Source: Bacillus sp. FJAT-29814 (GTDB lineage Bacteria; Bacillota; Bacilli; Bacillales; Cytobacillaceae). Taken from it: 64,000 bases of DNA. The position numbers and the translations under genes are program-made. This document shows positions 50,709 to 59,217 of this stretch, piece after piece. The stretch's first letter is position 1; each line of letters starts with the position of its first letter. Location of the stretch: NCBI RefSeq assembly GCF_001510715.1, contig NZ_LMTJ01000004.1:1-64000 (forward strand). Direction: 5' to 3'. Below the pieces are notes generated by a model that was given only the letters and a program-made list of their open reading frames with translations, was not told the origin of the DNA and did no database searches.

Positions 50709-51999
50709 ATTTGTATGGATCTGTATTTAATAAGGTGGCTGCATCGACGATTTCAAATCCCCTGGCTTTTAATTGTTTAATAATGGTCGGGACAGCCTTG
50801 GCTGTTTCCGTTTTATCATCGTCGCTGTGCATCAGGATGATGTCCCCGTTCCGAACGTTGTCCAGGACGTTTTTTTTGATATTTGCTTGCTCCTTCTGTG
50901 ACCAATCCAGGGTATCGATGGACCAAATGAGAATAATGGAATCTTGCTCTTTTGCTACGCTGATTACCTTATCATTCATATCCCCATAAGGCGGCCTGAG
51001 CAGTGCCGGTGATTGGCCGATCACCGCACGGATTGCTTCGGATGACTTCAATAAATCTTCCCGCAGCTCTGCCTCCGTCTCCTTTGTTAACTCGCGATGA
51101 TAAAAACTGTGGCTTCCAATGATATTTCCGTTATCGTACGCCGCTTTGACAATATCGGGATTTTGCTGGACCTTTTGACCAATAAAGAAAAAAGTTCCCC
51201 TCACATTTTCCTCTCTCAAAGCGTCAATGATTTTGGGCGTATTGATCCGGTCGGGACCATCGTCAAAGGTAAGGGCGACCCTCTTTTTATCAGGACCATT
51301 CACATATACATCATCGGGAAACCTCTTCGGGAAGTCGAGGATTTCCTTTCGCCATTGCCTCATTTTTTCCCATGCTGAGGCTGAAAGATTTTTGGAATTT
51401 CCCTTGATGGAAAGAAGATAAGCCTCATCTGTAATGGTTTGTTCAGTCAGGCTGTATACGGCTAAATGATCCACTTTCCCTGATTGATTGGATAGGATCC
51501 ACTTTAATTGATAGTCCTCATTCAGTTTATACATGATGATTTTTTCGTTTCCATTAGTGGTAACCCTTGTTGGGTCTTCCATATATTGTTTTATCTCTGT
51601 GAAAGTAAACACTTGGATGGATGGGTCGTAGGAACGGACATCCTCAATTTGTCCATCTTCGGTATAACCAAAAACCGCATGCTTAGCGGGATAGGTCGCG
51701 TAATACCGATTTTCAACCTGATCAACTTGTTCAGGCTCCCCCCACGCATTTTTCACTTGTAAAATGGTGGATTGATGGGCTGCAAATGGGTTGTTCACCA
51801 CGTGCCCGGTTTTAGCTAAAGAAACAATTTCTTGAACTGTCAGAGACAGGTGCTCTTTTCCAGTATTGCTTTGGTCACCTTGATTCTCTTCCTGTGCTGG
51901 CGGATGAACTGCTTGATTTTTAGACGGCGTCCTGTCCTCAGAATGGCTGCAGCCTATCAAGGCAACAACACACAGCAGAATTGATAAGTATAGCTTCAT
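50707..51999 (-). CDS. DUF4309 / polysaccharide deacetylase lipoprotein
   Basis: 430 residues. Lipoprotein signal (LLCVVALIGCSHS), an YjgB-like DUF4309 domain (about 45-190: LTVQEIVSLAKTGHVVNN, VKNAWGEPEQV) and a NodB-type deacetylase (about 230-425). The latter has all motifs: LTFDDGPD, SHSFYHRE, LRPPYGDMN, WSIDTLDW, LMHSDDD. It should remove acetyl groups from peptidoglycan or another surface glycan. The ATG at 51999 has AGGTGG ahead; a longer frame has no signal-like start. Confidence 0.9.
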   Translation of the reverse strand: MKLYLSILLCVVALIGCSHSEDRTPSKNQAVHPPAQEENQGDQSNTGKEHLSLTVQEIVSLAKTGHVVNNPFAAHQSTILQVKNAWGEPEQVDQVENRYYATYPAKHAVFGYTEDGQIEDVRSYDPSIQVFTFTEIKQYMEDPTRVTTNGNEKIIMYKLNEDYQLKWILSNQSGKVDHLAVYSLTEQTITDEAYLLSIKGNSKNLSASAWEKMRQWRKEILDFPKRFPDDVYVNGPDKKRVALTFDDGPDRINTPKIIDALREENVRGTFFFIGQKVQQNPDIVKAAYDNGNIIGSHSFYHRELTKETEAELREDLLKSSEAIRAVIGQSPALLRPPYGDMNDKVISVAKEQDSIILIWSIDTLDWSQKEQANIKKNVLDNVRNGDIILMHSDDDKTETAKAVPTIIKQLKARGFEIVDAATLLNTDPYK

Positions 52000-52276
52000 A
52001 TAAATCCACCTGCCCATTTTTTGACTGTGATGCCCTTCCACTCATATCGTATTCTGCACAATCGTCTTTTCTCCTATATATTTAATGCCAATGGAAAAAC
52101 TAAAAACTATTATAAAAGATTCGTTGATTACTCACCGATTGCCCAAATTCATCAGTATTTCAGTGAACATATCCATTTTTTTAAAAAATCATTTTCCTCC
52201 TGTAACAATCCATAACCGCCAGACGTTTTTATTATTGTACAACAATCAGCCGTAGGGAAAGGAAGGTGCCAAACAC

Positions 52277-52431
52277 ATGCCCGGAAAAGAGAATCAGCAA
52301 AAGGATGGTGTCCTTAAGTCCGTGGAACAGATATGCGAGGAAACTTGGGAATCGGTCTACAAATTCATCTACTATAAAGTACAAACTCGCGAGGAAGCAG
52401 AGGATATCACACAGGAAACCTATCTGACACT
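52277..52431 (+). pseudogene. 5' part of a disrupted ECF sigma factor gene
   Basis: GGAAGG followed by ATG starts an ECF sigma-70 region 2: EETWESVYKFIYYKVQTREEAEDITQETYL, the classic core- and -10-binding segment. After ETYL the similarity stops and about 100 bp of unrelated sequence leads to the TnpB element. The matching 3' part (region 4) is found 1.9 kb further on. The intact gene would have encoded about 175 residues. Confidence 0.85.
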
Positions 52432-52615
52432 CTGCACGCGTAAATGCGGCAGGTTCTTTTATCCAAGCTTCTTCTTATCTCTCCCTAGCGCTATTCGGAG
52501 GAATACCTGGTACAACAATAAGACACTCACTTAGTTCAAAGAAACTTTATTGAACAAACAACCCAGGGCTGTTTAACGTTCTGTAGGTAGGTCACACCTT
52601 GATTTTATCTGTTAA

Positions 52616-54163
52616 TTAACTTTTAATTCCCATACTAGAAATAGAAGGTTTCATCAGTTTTAAACGTTGTATTTCTAAATCATGTTTTACAATGAAATTC
52701 CTAAATGTATGATCACATAAAGTTTTATCAATTTTCTCTAGACTCTCATGACTATTTTTAATTAAAAAAGCGGAATATAAGTCTCGCTGTACCAAATAAT
52801 TACCTACCTGACTCCATCGCTGGTGGAGTTTTTTCTTTTCATACTCTTCTGATTCATGGTTGTATTGACTAGCCTTTGATGTCCAGGTGTTAATCTTATT
52901 AAATTTTGCATGTAAATAGTTACACTTATATTCCAAAATAGAAACAAATAATGCGGGGGCTTTGTTTGCTATGGACTTTCCAAATCTCTTCTTTCGTTGA
53001 AACTTACCAGTTTTTTCACTGATTTTGGTTTCTTTTGCCCGTTTTTGAAGTCCTTGGTAATGCATAGTTTCAATGAAGAATTCATCACCAGTACGTAGAA
53101 TAACGTTTGCTAATCTGCAATGGGATTGTTTTCGTTTTGCGGCTTGTTTTCTGTGGATATCTTGTAGTTTACTTCGCAGTTTAATGTAGTTAGTAGAAAA
53201 TAACCATTTATCTTTATTTCCAACTTTATAGGTTCCGCCAGGATTAAATTTATTTGGATTGGTGGTGCGTTTCGAACGGTCCATCTTCCGTAAAATGATT
53301 CGCTTTTCTCTTTCAAGGGAATCTACATCGGGTGCAAGTTCCCTTAATAAGACTACATGATCTGAGACGATTGCCATTGTTTGTGTACCTGGGTCGATAC
53401 CAGTTCTGCCTTTACCTAAACGTACTTTGAATAAACCGGTATTCTTGTCCCGTTTTGCAGGTGGAATACCTCTAATAATCAATTGAACGAAATATCGCAT
53501 TTTGCCCCGAATCATTTTGCGTATGATTCGACAGAATTTGATGTTCTCTTTGTACAATAATGCTTCCCTAGCGTAAATGTCCATTTCTTTTACTTGAACC
53601 CGTACCTTTGTTCCTATTACATTTACAACATATTGACCATCCACTTCACGAAAAGTAATTCCTGATTTATTCGTTTTACCTTCAATTGAAGTCATCGTCC
53701 CGTATTTTTTGAAGCATATATTTCTAGCATTGCCATAGCGTTTCTTTTCAAATGCTTTCCAGGCGCGGCTGGCCATTTTTTGGGCTGTATTAATATCTAA
53801 TACTCCCTGAAAATGACGTTTCATTGGGGCTACAAAATCATGAATGGCATATTCGCTTAATCCAAATTGACGCTCAATTTTGTTTTGTTGATTGTATAAA
53901 GAACAAAGCTCTTGTTCTAAAGCCCTTGTCTCTTTATTATTTTTAGACTTTTGAATTTTATTTTTGACAGCGTTGATACACCGTACATTTTTACAGTATT
54001 GTTTGTTATTTTTGACTAACCTTTCTCGTTTTAATATTTCACCTAAACAAGCATTTTGAATTTTTCGAGAAACTTCAAAAACTAAATCAAAACGAAAAAG
54101 GTCTAGATGTGTTGTATTCAAAGGAAGTGTTAATACAAAACTGGCTTCATTTTTCTTTGACAT
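52616..54163 (-). CDS. tnpB: TnpB-like RNA-guided nuclease without zinc ribbon
   Basis: 515 residues. The RuvC-like triad is recognisable: D257 in TGIDPGTQTMAIV, E365 in FFIETMHYQGLQKRAK and D461 in QRDLYSAFLI. Where TnpB normally has a four-Cys zinc ribbon (SQTCxxCG ... CxxCG before the last Asp), this protein reads SQYNHES ... RWSQVGNYLVQRD, with no Cys at all. The frame is intact from an ATG with AAGGGGTG to the stop. Such proteins cut DNA next to a TAM using an RNA from the element's right end. It has inserted into an ECF sigma factor gene, on the opposite strand. Confidence 0.85.
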   Translation of the reverse strand: MSKKNEASFVLTLPLNTTHLDLFRFDLVFEVSRKIQNACLGEILKRERLVKNNKQYCKNVRCINAVKNKIQKSKNNKETRALEQELCSLYNQQNKIERQFGLSEYAIHDFVAPMKRHFQGVLDINTAQKMASRAWKAFEKKRYGNARNICFKKYGTMTSIEGKTNKSGITFREVDGQYVVNVIGTKVRVQVKEMDIYAREALLYKENIKFCRIIRKMIRGKMRYFVQLIIRGIPPAKRDKNTGLFKVRLGKGRTGIDPGTQTMAIVSDHVVLLRELAPDVDSLEREKRIILRKMDRSKRTTNPNKFNPGGTYKVGNKDKWLFSTNYIKLRSKLQDIHRKQAAKRKQSHCRLANVILRTGDEFFIETMHYQGLQKRAKETKISEKTGKFQRKKRFGKSIANKAPALFVSILEYKCNYLHAKFNKINTWTSKASQYNHESEEYEKKKLHQRWSQVGNYLVQRDLYSAFLIKNSHESLEKIDKTLCDHTFRNFIVKHDLEIQRLKLMKPSISSMGIKS

Positions 54164-54256
54164 ATCTCACACCCCTTAAGAACACTTGTTCTAATATAAA
54201 TATATCAAGATACTCTTAAAAAGTCTATTAAAACTACCCAAAAAATAAAAACCGAA

Positions 54257-54284
54257 TTCCTCCCCATACTTAAATGTAGGGGCT
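54257..54284 (-). other. IS605-end-like hairpin upstream of tnpB
   Basis: On the minus strand GAAGCCCCTACATTTAAG and GTATGGGGAGG form a short GC stem with an AT loop, preceded by ATGAATGAAACC. This resembles right-end sequences of IS605/tnpB elements, although it lies on the 5' side of this tnpB. It may be this element's left end or the scar of an earlier one. Confidence 0.35.
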
Positions 54285-54311
54285 TCCTTGGGTTTCATTC
54301 ATTTGGTGAAG

Positions 54312-54685
54312 TCCATGCCAATATACGCAATGGAAGCATATAGCCCGAAAAATATGGAGCTTATTTAAAAACGGTCGCTTTCAATTTGCTCCATGATTTA
54401 TGGCGAAAAAACAATCGCAGGGGCAGCAAAGTCCACATCGAAGCCTTGGATCCCAAGAATGTCGCGCTCGGAGACCACTCCGAATCCAGCACACAGAGGC
54501 TGCTCATTGAAAATGCCCTCCTGCAGCTGAACAAAGAACAGCGCACAGTGATTGAACTTCGAATTCTGAAGGGATACTCCGTCGCCGAAACGGCCCAGAT
54601 GATGAACAAAAAGGAAGGAGCCATCCGTGTCATGCAGCATCGGGCATTATTGTCTCTGAACACGCTCTTAAACACAAATCATTAG
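54312..54685 (+). pseudogene. 3' part of the disrupted ECF sigma factor gene
   Basis: The reading frame resumes with PEKYGAYLKTVAFNLLHDLW (end of region 2/linker) and continues through a complete region 4 HTH (NKEQRTVIELRILKGYSVAE). An in-frame TAG at 54341 shows further decay. A TTG after the junction could start a truncated region-4-only product, but it lacks a ribosome binding site. The gene ends 17 bp before the anti-sigma-like gene, its former operon partner. Confidence 0.85.
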
Positions 54686-54702
54686 GATTGGGGGAACCAT
54701 GT

Positions 54703-56352
54703 ATGGACAATATCGAAAAGAAAGTATCCGATTATATCGACCAACTGAATGCGGAGAGAAAGCCCGATGAACACGAAGCCCCGGCTCATTCGGAAGAAAT
54801 GGAACAGCTGTTTCAAACCGTCAGGATGGTCCGCAGCCTAAAGGAGCCGGCCATGCCGGAGGGCGATTTTTCAAAAAAGCTGGCTCAGGCCGATAAAGCA
54901 AAGGAGCCGCAGAAAAAACAGCGCACAAGAACTAAATGGACATGGGCCGCCGCTGTCGCCAGCATCGCCGCCGTCTTTGTCCTGGCAATGAATTTCTTGC
55001 CGTTTGGAGAAACAAACATCGTCAATGCCATGGAGGAAGCTTACCGCCAGCTGGACGGATACCACGGGACATTGGAAATGGTGGAAACCAACGCTGATGG
55101 CACCTCGGCCGTCCAAGGGAAATGGGAGGTATGGGCCGACAAAGACGGCCATTATGTGACGAAGGGGTTGGAAGGATCCCAAAAGGATGTGACCACCGCC
55201 AATAACGGCGAGAAAAAGTGGCAGATCCGCCCTTCAGAAAAACAAGTCCATGTATTTCCAGCGTTCCCGGATACCTACCGATTTACCTTTGAACTAGGAA
55301 CTGAAATACAAGCCGTAAAAAACGCCCTGTCTACAAAAGTAGTCGGAGAATCTACGATCGCCGACAGAAAAACAACGGTTGTCGAGGTCACACCAAAAGG
55401 AGGCAGCCCTTACCAAATTTGGATCGACAACGAAACAAAGCTTCCACTGCAAAAACAAACGCCGATGCACAATGGCATTCAATATAAAGTAACCTATACA
55501 AAAATGGAAGCCGCCAAGTCCATCCCTGAGGAGCTTACCGCTTACGATGTACCCGCAGGTTTCAAAGAAATCAATACCAATCCTGAACAAATCGTTTCTA
55601 GCCTCGAGGAAGCCGCCAAGGCGGTCGGATTTATGCCGGTCGCACCAACGACGCTCCCTAGCGGTTATGTTTTAGCGAAAGTGGCCATTATTCCAAATAA
55701 GAATTTGGTAAAAACCTATTACTCAGCCAATAACAACCATGTGGTGTTGCTTCAAGGAAAGGACCTCAGCGAATTCAAGCTGGCCTCCACTGCCATCCTT
55801 GGGAAAATCAATGGGAATCCTGCCGAGATTCAGGATCCTGTTCAGGAAGATTCGGGCATTCTCAGCGGTGGTGGCGCTTATGCAGGAGAGACCAACCTTG
55901 CATCCATCCGCTGGCAGCAAGATGGATCACAATATGCCGTTGTCGGCGATATTCCAGTAACGGAACTGGCCGGTTTCATAAATGCATTCTTCGATGCCAA
56001 CCTTGAAATCCCTTCCCTTGATCAAAGCCATCCTCAAGTGAAGGTGCCATATGACTTGGCAGTAGAAGAAAATGACCAGAAAAGCGTTGATGCCGGAAGT
56101 TCTCCATGGAAGCTAGATCCTGCTTTTGTTGCCCAGGTTTTTGTCAGCCTGAAGATTTCTCCTGAAGGGATCACCGGGGATTACCCAATTAAGACGGAGG
56201 AGCTGAAAGTCGTGCAAAACAACGGGAAAGATGCCATCATCGAGGTAAGTAGTCCACTTTCGCCGATTAAACGAGTTTACTTACAACGTCTTGTCAGACA
56301 AGACTCCACAGGAATCTGGACGGTTGTCGGCTACGACTCGGCAGATCAATAA
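54703..56352 (+). CDS. Anti-sigma-factor-like protein with RseB/LolA and DUF4367 domains
   Basis: 549 residues. A short cytoplasmic N-terminus (about 90 residues, helical, no HxxxCxxC zinc motif) precedes one transmembrane segment (TWAAAVASIAAVFVLAMNFL). Outside the membrane follow an RseB/LolA-like domain (about 115-290: GYHGTLEMVET, KVVGESTIADRKTTVVEVTP) and a DUF4367-like segment (TTLPSGYVLAKVAI, IRWQQDGSQYAVVG). The ATG at 54703 follows GGGGGAA; a TTG five codons earlier is less likely. Its cognate ECF sigma gene directly upstream is destroyed, so this is now an orphan, perhaps on its way to loss. Confidence 0.82.
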   Translation: MDNIEKKVSDYIDQLNAERKPDEHEAPAHSEEMEQLFQTVRMVRSLKEPAMPEGDFSKKLAQADKAKEPQKKQRTRTKWTWAAAVASIAAVFVLAMNFLPFGETNIVNAMEEAYRQLDGYHGTLEMVETNADGTSAVQGKWEVWADKDGHYVTKGLEGSQKDVTTANNGEKKWQIRPSEKQVHVFPAFPDTYRFTFELGTEIQAVKNALSTKVVGESTIADRKTTVVEVTPKGGSPYQIWIDNETKLPLQKQTPMHNGIQYKVTYTKMEAAKSIPEELTAYDVPAGFKEINTNPEQIVSSLEEAAKAVGFMPVAPTTLPSGYVLAKVAIIPNKNLVKTYYSANNNHVVLLQGKDLSEFKLASTAILGKINGNPAEIQDPVQEDSGILSGGGAYAGETNLASIRWQQDGSQYAVVGDIPVTELAGFINAFFDANLEIPSLDQSHPQVKVPYDLAVEENDQKSVDAGSSPWKLDPAFVAQVFVSLKISPEGITGDYPIKTEELKVVQNNGKDAIIEVSSPLSPIKRVYLQRLVRQDSTGIWTVVGYDSADQ

Positions 56353-56356
56353 GAAG

Positions 56357-56390
56357 AAAAGACAATGGGCAACGGTCCATTGTCTTTTTT
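56357..56390 (+). terminator. Terminator of the anti-sigma-like gene
   Basis: AAAAGACAATGG and CCATTGTCTTTT pair perfectly over 12 bp, followed by TTG. Confidence 0.85.
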
Positions 56391-56393
56391 GTA

Positions 56394-56459
56394 ACTGGAT
56401 GCCCTCGAGGATTATTTTCGGACAGACTTGGGGGTTTTTTTTATTTAATATTTTTGAAA
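56394..56459. repeat. 67-bp repeat, copy 2
   Basis: ACTGGATGCCCTCGAGGA, GACAGACTTGGGGG, T-run and AATATTTTTGAAA as in 15932-15999, same orientation. It starts three bases after the terminator T-run. Confidence 0.75.
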
Positions 56460-56562
56460 TTAGTTAGCATATTGATATTTTTCTTTCATTTAAACTCTAT
56501 GCCAATGCTCCCGAACCCTTTCCCAATGGCCTAAAACCATCCACCTGCCTCAAATTCCTTCC

Positions 56563-56594
56563 AAAAACAGAAGCAGAGAAATACTCTTCTCTGC
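56563..56594 (-). terminator. Terminator of the PfkB kinase gene
   Basis: GCAGAGAA (56573-56580) and TTCTCTGC (56587-56594) pair perfectly; on the minus strand TTCTGTTTTTGG follows. Confidence 0.75.
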
Positions 56595-56601
56595 CTCTCC
56601 A

Positions 56602-57423
56602 TCACACTCTCTTTCCATATCCAAACGCGCCATATTTTTCACATGTCTTCCCTGCAGAAATAGCAGCATTCCGCAAGGCAATTTTAACATCATTGGTATT
56701 GAAATAAGAGGTTAGAAAGCCCGCGATAAAAGAATCTCCCGCTCCCATCGTGTCAACAATCTCTGTTTCAACCGGTGATTGCAAGTACCTCTTCTCACCA
56801 TCAGAACAAATAGCCGGGTCCCCCCCTTTTGTTACAACTACAATTTTTACACCAAAAGTATGGACATACGACATTAAGGAATCAATCTCATCTTGACTCA
56901 TACCGCTTCCGGAAAAAAAAGCAAATTGTATAAACGGACAAACTTTTTGGAGATACTCATTATTCCATTTGTTTTTGGTAGAAAAATCAAAGGATATCGG
57001 TTTAAAACTTAATCTTTGCAACTCATGCTCAATATTAGAATTGATACTCGTATGAATCACGTCAAACTCCTTCAAATAGATTAAGTCTTCGTTCGTAAAT
57101 TGTAGGGTGGCTTTTGATTGTACCCTAGATTCCCGGTTAGTCTTCTTAAAAACACGGTCTCCGTTTTCATCCAAAGCAACATAAGCTTTTCCATTTGAAC
57201 CATACATTTTACGAATTTTTGAGGTATCAATTTCTTCATGACAAAGTGCTTCTAAAACATGCCTTGCTTCTAAATCATCACCAATAATTCCAATATATCC
57301 GTTCTTCTCTGCACCATTCCTTTTGCTTATAACCGTAACATTCAAGGCATTGCCTCCAGGATAAATAGTACTTTGATCTTCATAATAATCAACGACATTA
57401 TCACCTATTCCAACTAACTTCAT
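56602..57423 (-). CDS. PfkB-family sugar kinase, FrlD-like
   Basis: 273 residues, a ribokinase/PfkB kinase. N-terminal GIGDNVVDYYEDQSTIYPGGNALN and C-terminal VDTMGAGDSFIAGFL (anion hole and catalytic Asp) are intact. The YYE...YPGGNALN form is that of fructoselysine 6-kinases (FrlD). It follows a peptide-type ABC transporter, suggesting phosphorylation of a glycated amino acid or related imported compound; other sugar kinases cannot be excluded. The ATG at 57423 is preceded by AGAGG; a GTG four codons earlier is possible. Confidence 0.8.
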   Translation of the reverse strand: MKLVGIGDNVVDYYEDQSTIYPGGNALNVTVISKRNGAEKNGYIGIIGDDLEARHVLEALCHEEIDTSKIRKMYGSNGKAYVALDENGDRVFKKTNRESRVQSKATLQFTNEDLIYLKEFDVIHTSINSNIEHELQRLSFKPISFDFSTKNKWNNEYLQKVCPFIQFAFFSGSGMSQDEIDSLMSYVHTFGVKIVVVTKGGDPAICSDGEKRYLQSPVETEIVDTMGAGDSFIAGFLTSYFNTNDVKIALRNAAISAGKTCEKYGAFGYGKRV

Positions 57424-57528
57424 AAACCTCTTCACTCCATGATAAAAATCTAGCGTTACAAATTAATTGCAATTATCTTATAATCCTATAAAACATACGG
57501 TTAGTTTATGTACTACTATTAAAATGAA

Positions 57529-57550
57529 GCAGGAGAACCTATCCCCCTGC
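57529..57550 (-). terminator. Hairpin between binding protein and kinase genes
   Basis: GCAGG and CCTGC with extra pairs flank a 12-nt loop; TTCATTTT follows on the minus strand. A weak, possibly partial terminator in the 162-bp gap. Confidence 0.4.
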
Positions 57551-57585
57551 CCCACTTAAAAAAATCCATCGTGAACAACTAGCTA

Positions 57586-59166
57586 TTAATCTTCAATATA
57601 CGTTTCTTCTAAAGTTACACCAGATTGGAAAGATAGGAAGCCGTCAAGGTTTTCAAAACCGTTGACATTCTTTTGCATTCCATAGCTTTGTTCCCTCCAG
57701 CTCAAGTAGACAAATGGCGATAACTCCATTGCTCTTTCAATAAGTTGTTTGTAAATTTCCTCACGTTTTGCTGGATCAATTTCCTTTTTACCTTGTGCTA
57801 ACAAATTGTTAATTTGTTCATCATCAAAGTTTGCTGAGTTATTAAGACGTGCAGGGCCGCCTTTGTAGAAGTTGCTCATCCAATCTCCATCTGTAATATC
57901 ACCGGAAGTACCGGCCACTAAGAATTGGTATTCACCTTTAACGTTTTTATTGATTCGTGTTGCCCAGTCTGGAAGCTCTAATTCTACCTCAATGCCGATT
58001 TTCTTTAACTCGGATTGTACAGCCACCGCTGTTTGCTCATGCATTCCATATTGAGAAGTTGATAGAAGAGTGGCTTTAAATCCATTTGGATATCCCGCTT
58101 CAGCAAGAAGCTCTTTTGCTTTCTTTACATCATGCTTAAAGTATTTTGTAAACTTTTCATCATATCCCATATAGCCTTTTAAAATAGCCATTCCATAAAT
58201 TGCTTCTCCACGACCGCTAAATGCTGTATTAATGATGGCATTCCTGTCGATACCATAAGCAATTGCCTGTCTTACCTTTGGATTGCTAAATGGTTCAAAG
58301 TCAGTATTAAATTGTAGAGCCATAAATGGTCCATTTGCACTTTCAAGCTTTAAATTATCTACCTTCGAAATGGAATCTGTATCTTTCCAAGGAACATTCT
58401 CAATTAAATTAACATCACCAGCGCGCAGGGCATTAACACGAGTATTTTCATCGGAATAGAATTGGAATTTAATTTCATCTAAATATGGTTTGCCTTCTTT
58501 ATAGTAATCGTCAAATTTCTCTAGAACAATGTTACTTCCTTGTGTCCAGGAAACAAACCTAAATGGTCCAGCACCCATTGGCTTCGTCGCCAAACCTTCA
58601 CCATTTGCTTCTGTATAAGACTTCGAAACAATAACGGATTCAGGAAGCGCTGTATAGTGCACGAAAGGAGCGGATGGCTCAGTAAGATTAAATGTAATTG
58701 TTTTTTCATCTGCAACTTGGATATCCTTAATGATCGATAATTCTGTCTTAAACGTTGCCTTGCTATCCGATGCTAACATACGCTCGTATGTAAATTTCAC
58801 ATCTTCCGCAGTAACTGGATCACCATTATGGAATTTTGCATCCCGAAGCTTAAAGGTATAAGATGTCAGTTCGTCATTTGTTGTATAGGATTCTGCCAAC
58901 TCTGGTTCTAATTCACCTTTTTCATTGTAATTAAACAGACCTCTGTAAATAGCTAATTTTACAGTTCTTCCATGAGTACCATTTTGAATATAAGGGTCCA
59001 TTGTCGTTGGTTCTGCAGCTAATCCAAATGTTAAAGATCCTCCTGATTTATCCCCTTCTGCCCCTTGGGATTTCTTTTCTGTTGATGCATCTTTCCCTGA
59101 ACACGCTCCCAATAAGCCAATTACTCCAAATGCTAAAATAAACAAAACCATTAATTTCTTTGTCAT
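57586..59166 (-). CDS. Peptide/glutathione-type ABC substrate-binding lipoprotein
   Basis: 526 residues. Lipobox GLLGACSG after a signal peptide, then a family-5 solute-binding domain (LTFGLAAEPTTMDPY, YTFKLRDAKFHNGDPVTAEDVKFTYERM). AAAGGAGTGAG precedes the ATG. Final gene of the transporter set. Ligand unknown; the hydantoinase upstream and the FrlD-like kinase downstream suggest modified amino acids rather than plain peptides. Confidence 0.92.
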   Translation of the reverse strand: MTKKLMVLFILAFGVIGLLGACSGKDASTEKKSQGAEGDKSGGSLTFGLAAEPTTMDPYIQNGTHGRTVKLAIYRGLFNYNEKGELEPELAESYTTNDELTSYTFKLRDAKFHNGDPVTAEDVKFTYERMLASDSKATFKTELSIIKDIQVADEKTITFNLTEPSAPFVHYTALPESVIVSKSYTEANGEGLATKPMGAGPFRFVSWTQGSNIVLEKFDDYYKEGKPYLDEIKFQFYSDENTRVNALRAGDVNLIENVPWKDTDSISKVDNLKLESANGPFMALQFNTDFEPFSNPKVRQAIAYGIDRNAIINTAFSGRGEAIYGMAILKGYMGYDEKFTKYFKHDVKKAKELLAEAGYPNGFKATLLSTSQYGMHEQTAVAVQSELKKIGIEVELELPDWATRINKNVKGEYQFLVAGTSGDITDGDWMSNFYKGGPARLNNSANFDDEQINNLLAQGKKEIDPAKREEIYKQLIERAMELSPFVYLSWREQSYGMQKNVNGFENLDGFLSFQSGVTLEETYIED

Positions 59167-59217
59167 ACTCTCACTCCTTTATTTTGTAAAATCTTTTAAA
59201 AACGCTGTCATTAACTT

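Larger units (their letters stand above)
52535..54311 (-). mobile_element. IS605-type TnpB-only element in a sigma factor gene
   Basis: A tnpB gene without tnpA. Behind its 3' end, AACAGCCCTGGGTTGTTT and GTTCAA ... TTGAAC inverted repeats form the structured right end typical of the RNA that guides TnpB; sequence past about 52535 would be the guide. The left end near 54170-54311 is less clear and includes a CCCC...GGGG hairpin that resembles a right end of another IS605 element. Exact borders are uncertain. Confidence 0.65.

Noticed and set aside
54386..54685. Independent sigma-region-4 gene starting at TTG
   Set aside because: It is the in-frame 3' part of the broken ECF sigma gene; the TTG has no ribosome binding site.
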